Assembly: GCA_017615595.1 (NCBI GenBank)
Contig: JAFZZT010000014.1
Coordinates: 1 to 64,000 of the forward strand
Reading direction: 5' to 3'
From: Bacteroidales bacterium
GTDB lineage: Bacteria > Bacteroidota > Bacteroidia > Bacteroidales > WCHB1-69
Length of the DNA stretch: 64,000 nt
Part shown: in pieces, positions 62,583 through 64,000 of the stretch
Numbering within the stretch: position 1 is the stretch's first letter
Layout: each line of letters starts with the position of its first letter
Notes under the pieces: model-generated
Database searches by the model: none
Seen by the model: the letters and a program-made list of their open reading frames with translations, nothing else
What the model was told of the DNA's origin: nothing
Translations under genes and position numbers: made by a program

Positions 62583-64000
62583 TCATTCACTCTTTTCAAT
62601 TACCGCAATTTCCTCCTCCGTCAACCCATACAACTCATACACCAACGCGTCAATTTCCCGCTCCAAAGTCGAAGTATCGGCATTAGGATTGGATTTCTTT
62701 GCGGAAAGGATTTGGTCAACCAATGCGATAATGGGTTGTTGCTTGTCTTTGCTCGCTTTTAGTATAGGTAATTTCTTCGCTTGGGCTATTCGTATTTTCG
62801 GAAAGAGTTCTGTCTCACCTTTGAACATTGTTGAATAATACCATTGAAGTAGAGAAGAGTTTAGCAATGCTAACACATACTTTGTACTCAATCGATCATC
62901 CGTGATTAGAATTGAATATAGGCTTCTATTTGAATATATTGTTTCATTCCCAAGATATACCGCAATGAGAAAGCTACCTGCTTCCCGCAATAATATTCTT
63001 TCTTTGCTAAAAAATATCTTATCCTTAGAAAAAGCATCTAAAACAGTTTGGCTTATATATGACAGCTTTGTATAGTGATATTTGGAAACATCTGATCCTG
63101 TAAGAAATTTGTGTTGACCGTTGCGTCCAACCATATTTCGTCCAATTTCAAAGCCTCGCATAATTGAAGAAACAGATGAGAGTGGAACGGTTCCCGAAAT
63201 AATATGTTCAATGATATTACCATCTGCATAAAAATCCTCAAAACGCCAACTCGACTTGCATTTTTTTGCTATAAATGTTGCTGTCGGGATTTTTGCATTC
63301 TTGAAGACATTATCTCCTTCTATTCTGAATGCAATCACGGTAACATTTTCTTGCAAGAAATCGCGAAGTAAATGAAATTTCATGCCTTTGACAAAAAGAG
63401 ATGAAGTGATAAATGATAGAATACCATTTTTACTTAATAAGTTGACAGCCCGTTCATAAAAGAAAGCGTATAAATCCAAACATGATGCGGTTTTATATGT
63501 GCTGTATGTTCCGTCTGCACCGATAACCACATACGGCGGGTTCCCGATCACAATGTCAAACCCACCCTTGTCGAAGATGTCCTTGAACCACGTGTGCCAG
63601 AGGAAGAACTCCTGGTTGGCGGAGGGGTCGAGGGCGGAGAGGCGGACTTCGGCGGAGGACGTGAGACCCTGCTGGGCGATGTACCGCTTCACGTTACCGT
63701 TGATAGTACTGCGGGCTGCCACCTTTTTGGCGTGGTCTGTGAGCGAGAAGTACTCCTGCAACAGCAAGCGCAGATTGTGCTTGGTTTCGTCAGAAGTGTA
63801 TTCCATCGCCAACTGGTTCGCGCCTGCCTTGTTCTTCCCCTTGCCAAGACCGCTCATCATCCCCTCCTGATCCATCATCCGGCTTAAATCCACCCCTTCG
63901 AAGCTCTCTATCAGACTGTTGCCCTGCATAAATTTGTAGTCGAAGTTGGGCAATGCCTCGGGTACTTCACTGTCAACCACGATGCTAAGCCAAAAACGCA
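62583..64000 (-). CDS. Eco57I-type restriction-modification enzyme, C-terminal part (runs off right edge)
   Basis: 471 C-terminal residues of a large type IIG enzyme (family often 900-1300). The reading frame is open to the edge, beginning RFWLSIVVDSEVPEALPNFDYKF. The adenine methyltransferase motif IV is DIVIGNPPYVV. After it come YAFFYERAVNLLSKNG, the FITSSLFVKGMKFHLLRDFL region, a target-recognition domain with TaqI-like C-terminal features (SGTVPLSSVSSIMRGFEIGRN), and the tail DALVYELYGLTEEEIAVIE. The nuclease domain would be at the missing N-terminus. Sequence 62770-63490 is far more AT-rich than the rest of the gene. Confidence 0.9.
   Translation of the reverse strand, partial: RFWLSIVVDSEVPEALPNFDYKFMQGNSLIESFEGVDLSRMMDQEGMMSGLGKGKNKAGANQLAMEYTSDETKHNLRLLLQEYFSLTDHAKKVAARSTINGNVKRYIAQQGLTSSAEVRLSALDPSANQEFFLWHTWFKDIFDKGGFDIVIGNPPYVVIGADGTYSTYKTASCLDLYAFFYERAVNLLSKNGILSFITSSLFVKGMKFHLLRDFLQENVTVIAFRIEGDNVFKNAKIPTATFIAKKCKSSWRFEDFYADGNIIEHIISGTVPLSSVSSIMRGFEIGRNMVGRNGQHKFLTGSDVSKYHYTKLSYISQTVLDAFSKDKIFFSKERILLREAGSFLIAVYLGNETIYSNRSLYSILITDDRLSTKYVLALLNSSLLQWYYSTMFKGETELFPKIRIAQAKKLPILKASKDKQQPIIALVDQILSAKKSNPNADTSTLEREIDALVYELYGLTEEEIAVIEKSE

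Overview
The window looks like a chromosomal segment of a Bacteroidota bacterium, most likely order Bacteroidales. Evidence: many transcription starts are preceded by the TAnnTTTG -7 box of this phylum, Shine-Dalgarno sequences are largely absent, and there are type IX secretion (T9SS) sorting domains, a PorE-like T9SS protein, FISUMP-domain surface proteins, DUF4293/DUF4271/DUF3078/DUF2461 proteins, a short primary sigma factor, meso-diaminopimelate dehydrogenase, ATP-type PEP carboxykinase and nqrA. A butyryl-CoA module suggests an anaerobic fermenter. GC is moderate to high in core genes and falls sharply in a few spacers and in the right-hand accessory end. Layout: 1-8.7 kb holds the 5' part of cysS, an acyl-CoA synthetase, an ECF sigma factor, two family 2 glycosyltransferases, tgt, a secreted EEP-family protein and recF. 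8.7-12 kb holds an M49 peptidase and a frameshifted FISUMP protein. 12-19 kb is a long leftward series: CoA-transferase subunit B, acyl-CoA dehydrogenase, etfB, etfA, lolD, a lipoprotein, DUF4293, TlyA and DUF2461. Divergent from it, crotonase and 3-hydroxybutyryl-CoA dehydrogenase run rightward, so the two arms together cover the C4 acyl-CoA steps between acetoacetyl-CoA and butyryl-CoA. 21-26.5 kb holds an XRE regulator, an AT-rich spacer and the tight tpiA-porE-murC run. 26.5-36.5 kb holds a second FISUMP lipoprotein, an orphan gene in an unusual intergenic setting, ddh, pckA, a HAD-like protein, a large T9SS adhesin, mnmE and a Nudix regulator. 36.4-51.8 kb is almost entirely leftward housekeeping: panB-rluA, a T9SS protein, DUF4271, hemD, rnpA, yidD, then pheT, a short ribF, topA, an arginase-fold protein, DUF3078, rpoD, asnS and rpoN. 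52.7-57.4 kb is a galactose operon (galK, sugar nucleotidyltransferase, galM, MFS transporter) with no galT. 57.5-59.3 kb holds a rhodanese lipoprotein and nqrA, after which nqrBCDEF is not found. From 59.3 kb to the right edge the DNA is accessory: short duplicated gene remnants, a regular array of small hairpins, an AbiH-like gene overlapping a DUF3644 gene with a visible HEPN RNase motif, and the C-terminal part of an Eco57I-type restriction-modification enzyme whose middle is AT-rich and looks swapped. This right-hand end is the best candidate for an undescribed system: a two-gene AbiH/HEPN defence operon beside a type IIG restriction enzyme. No tRNA, rRNA or CRISPR array was recognised. 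All identifications come from reading motifs by eye; no database search was run.
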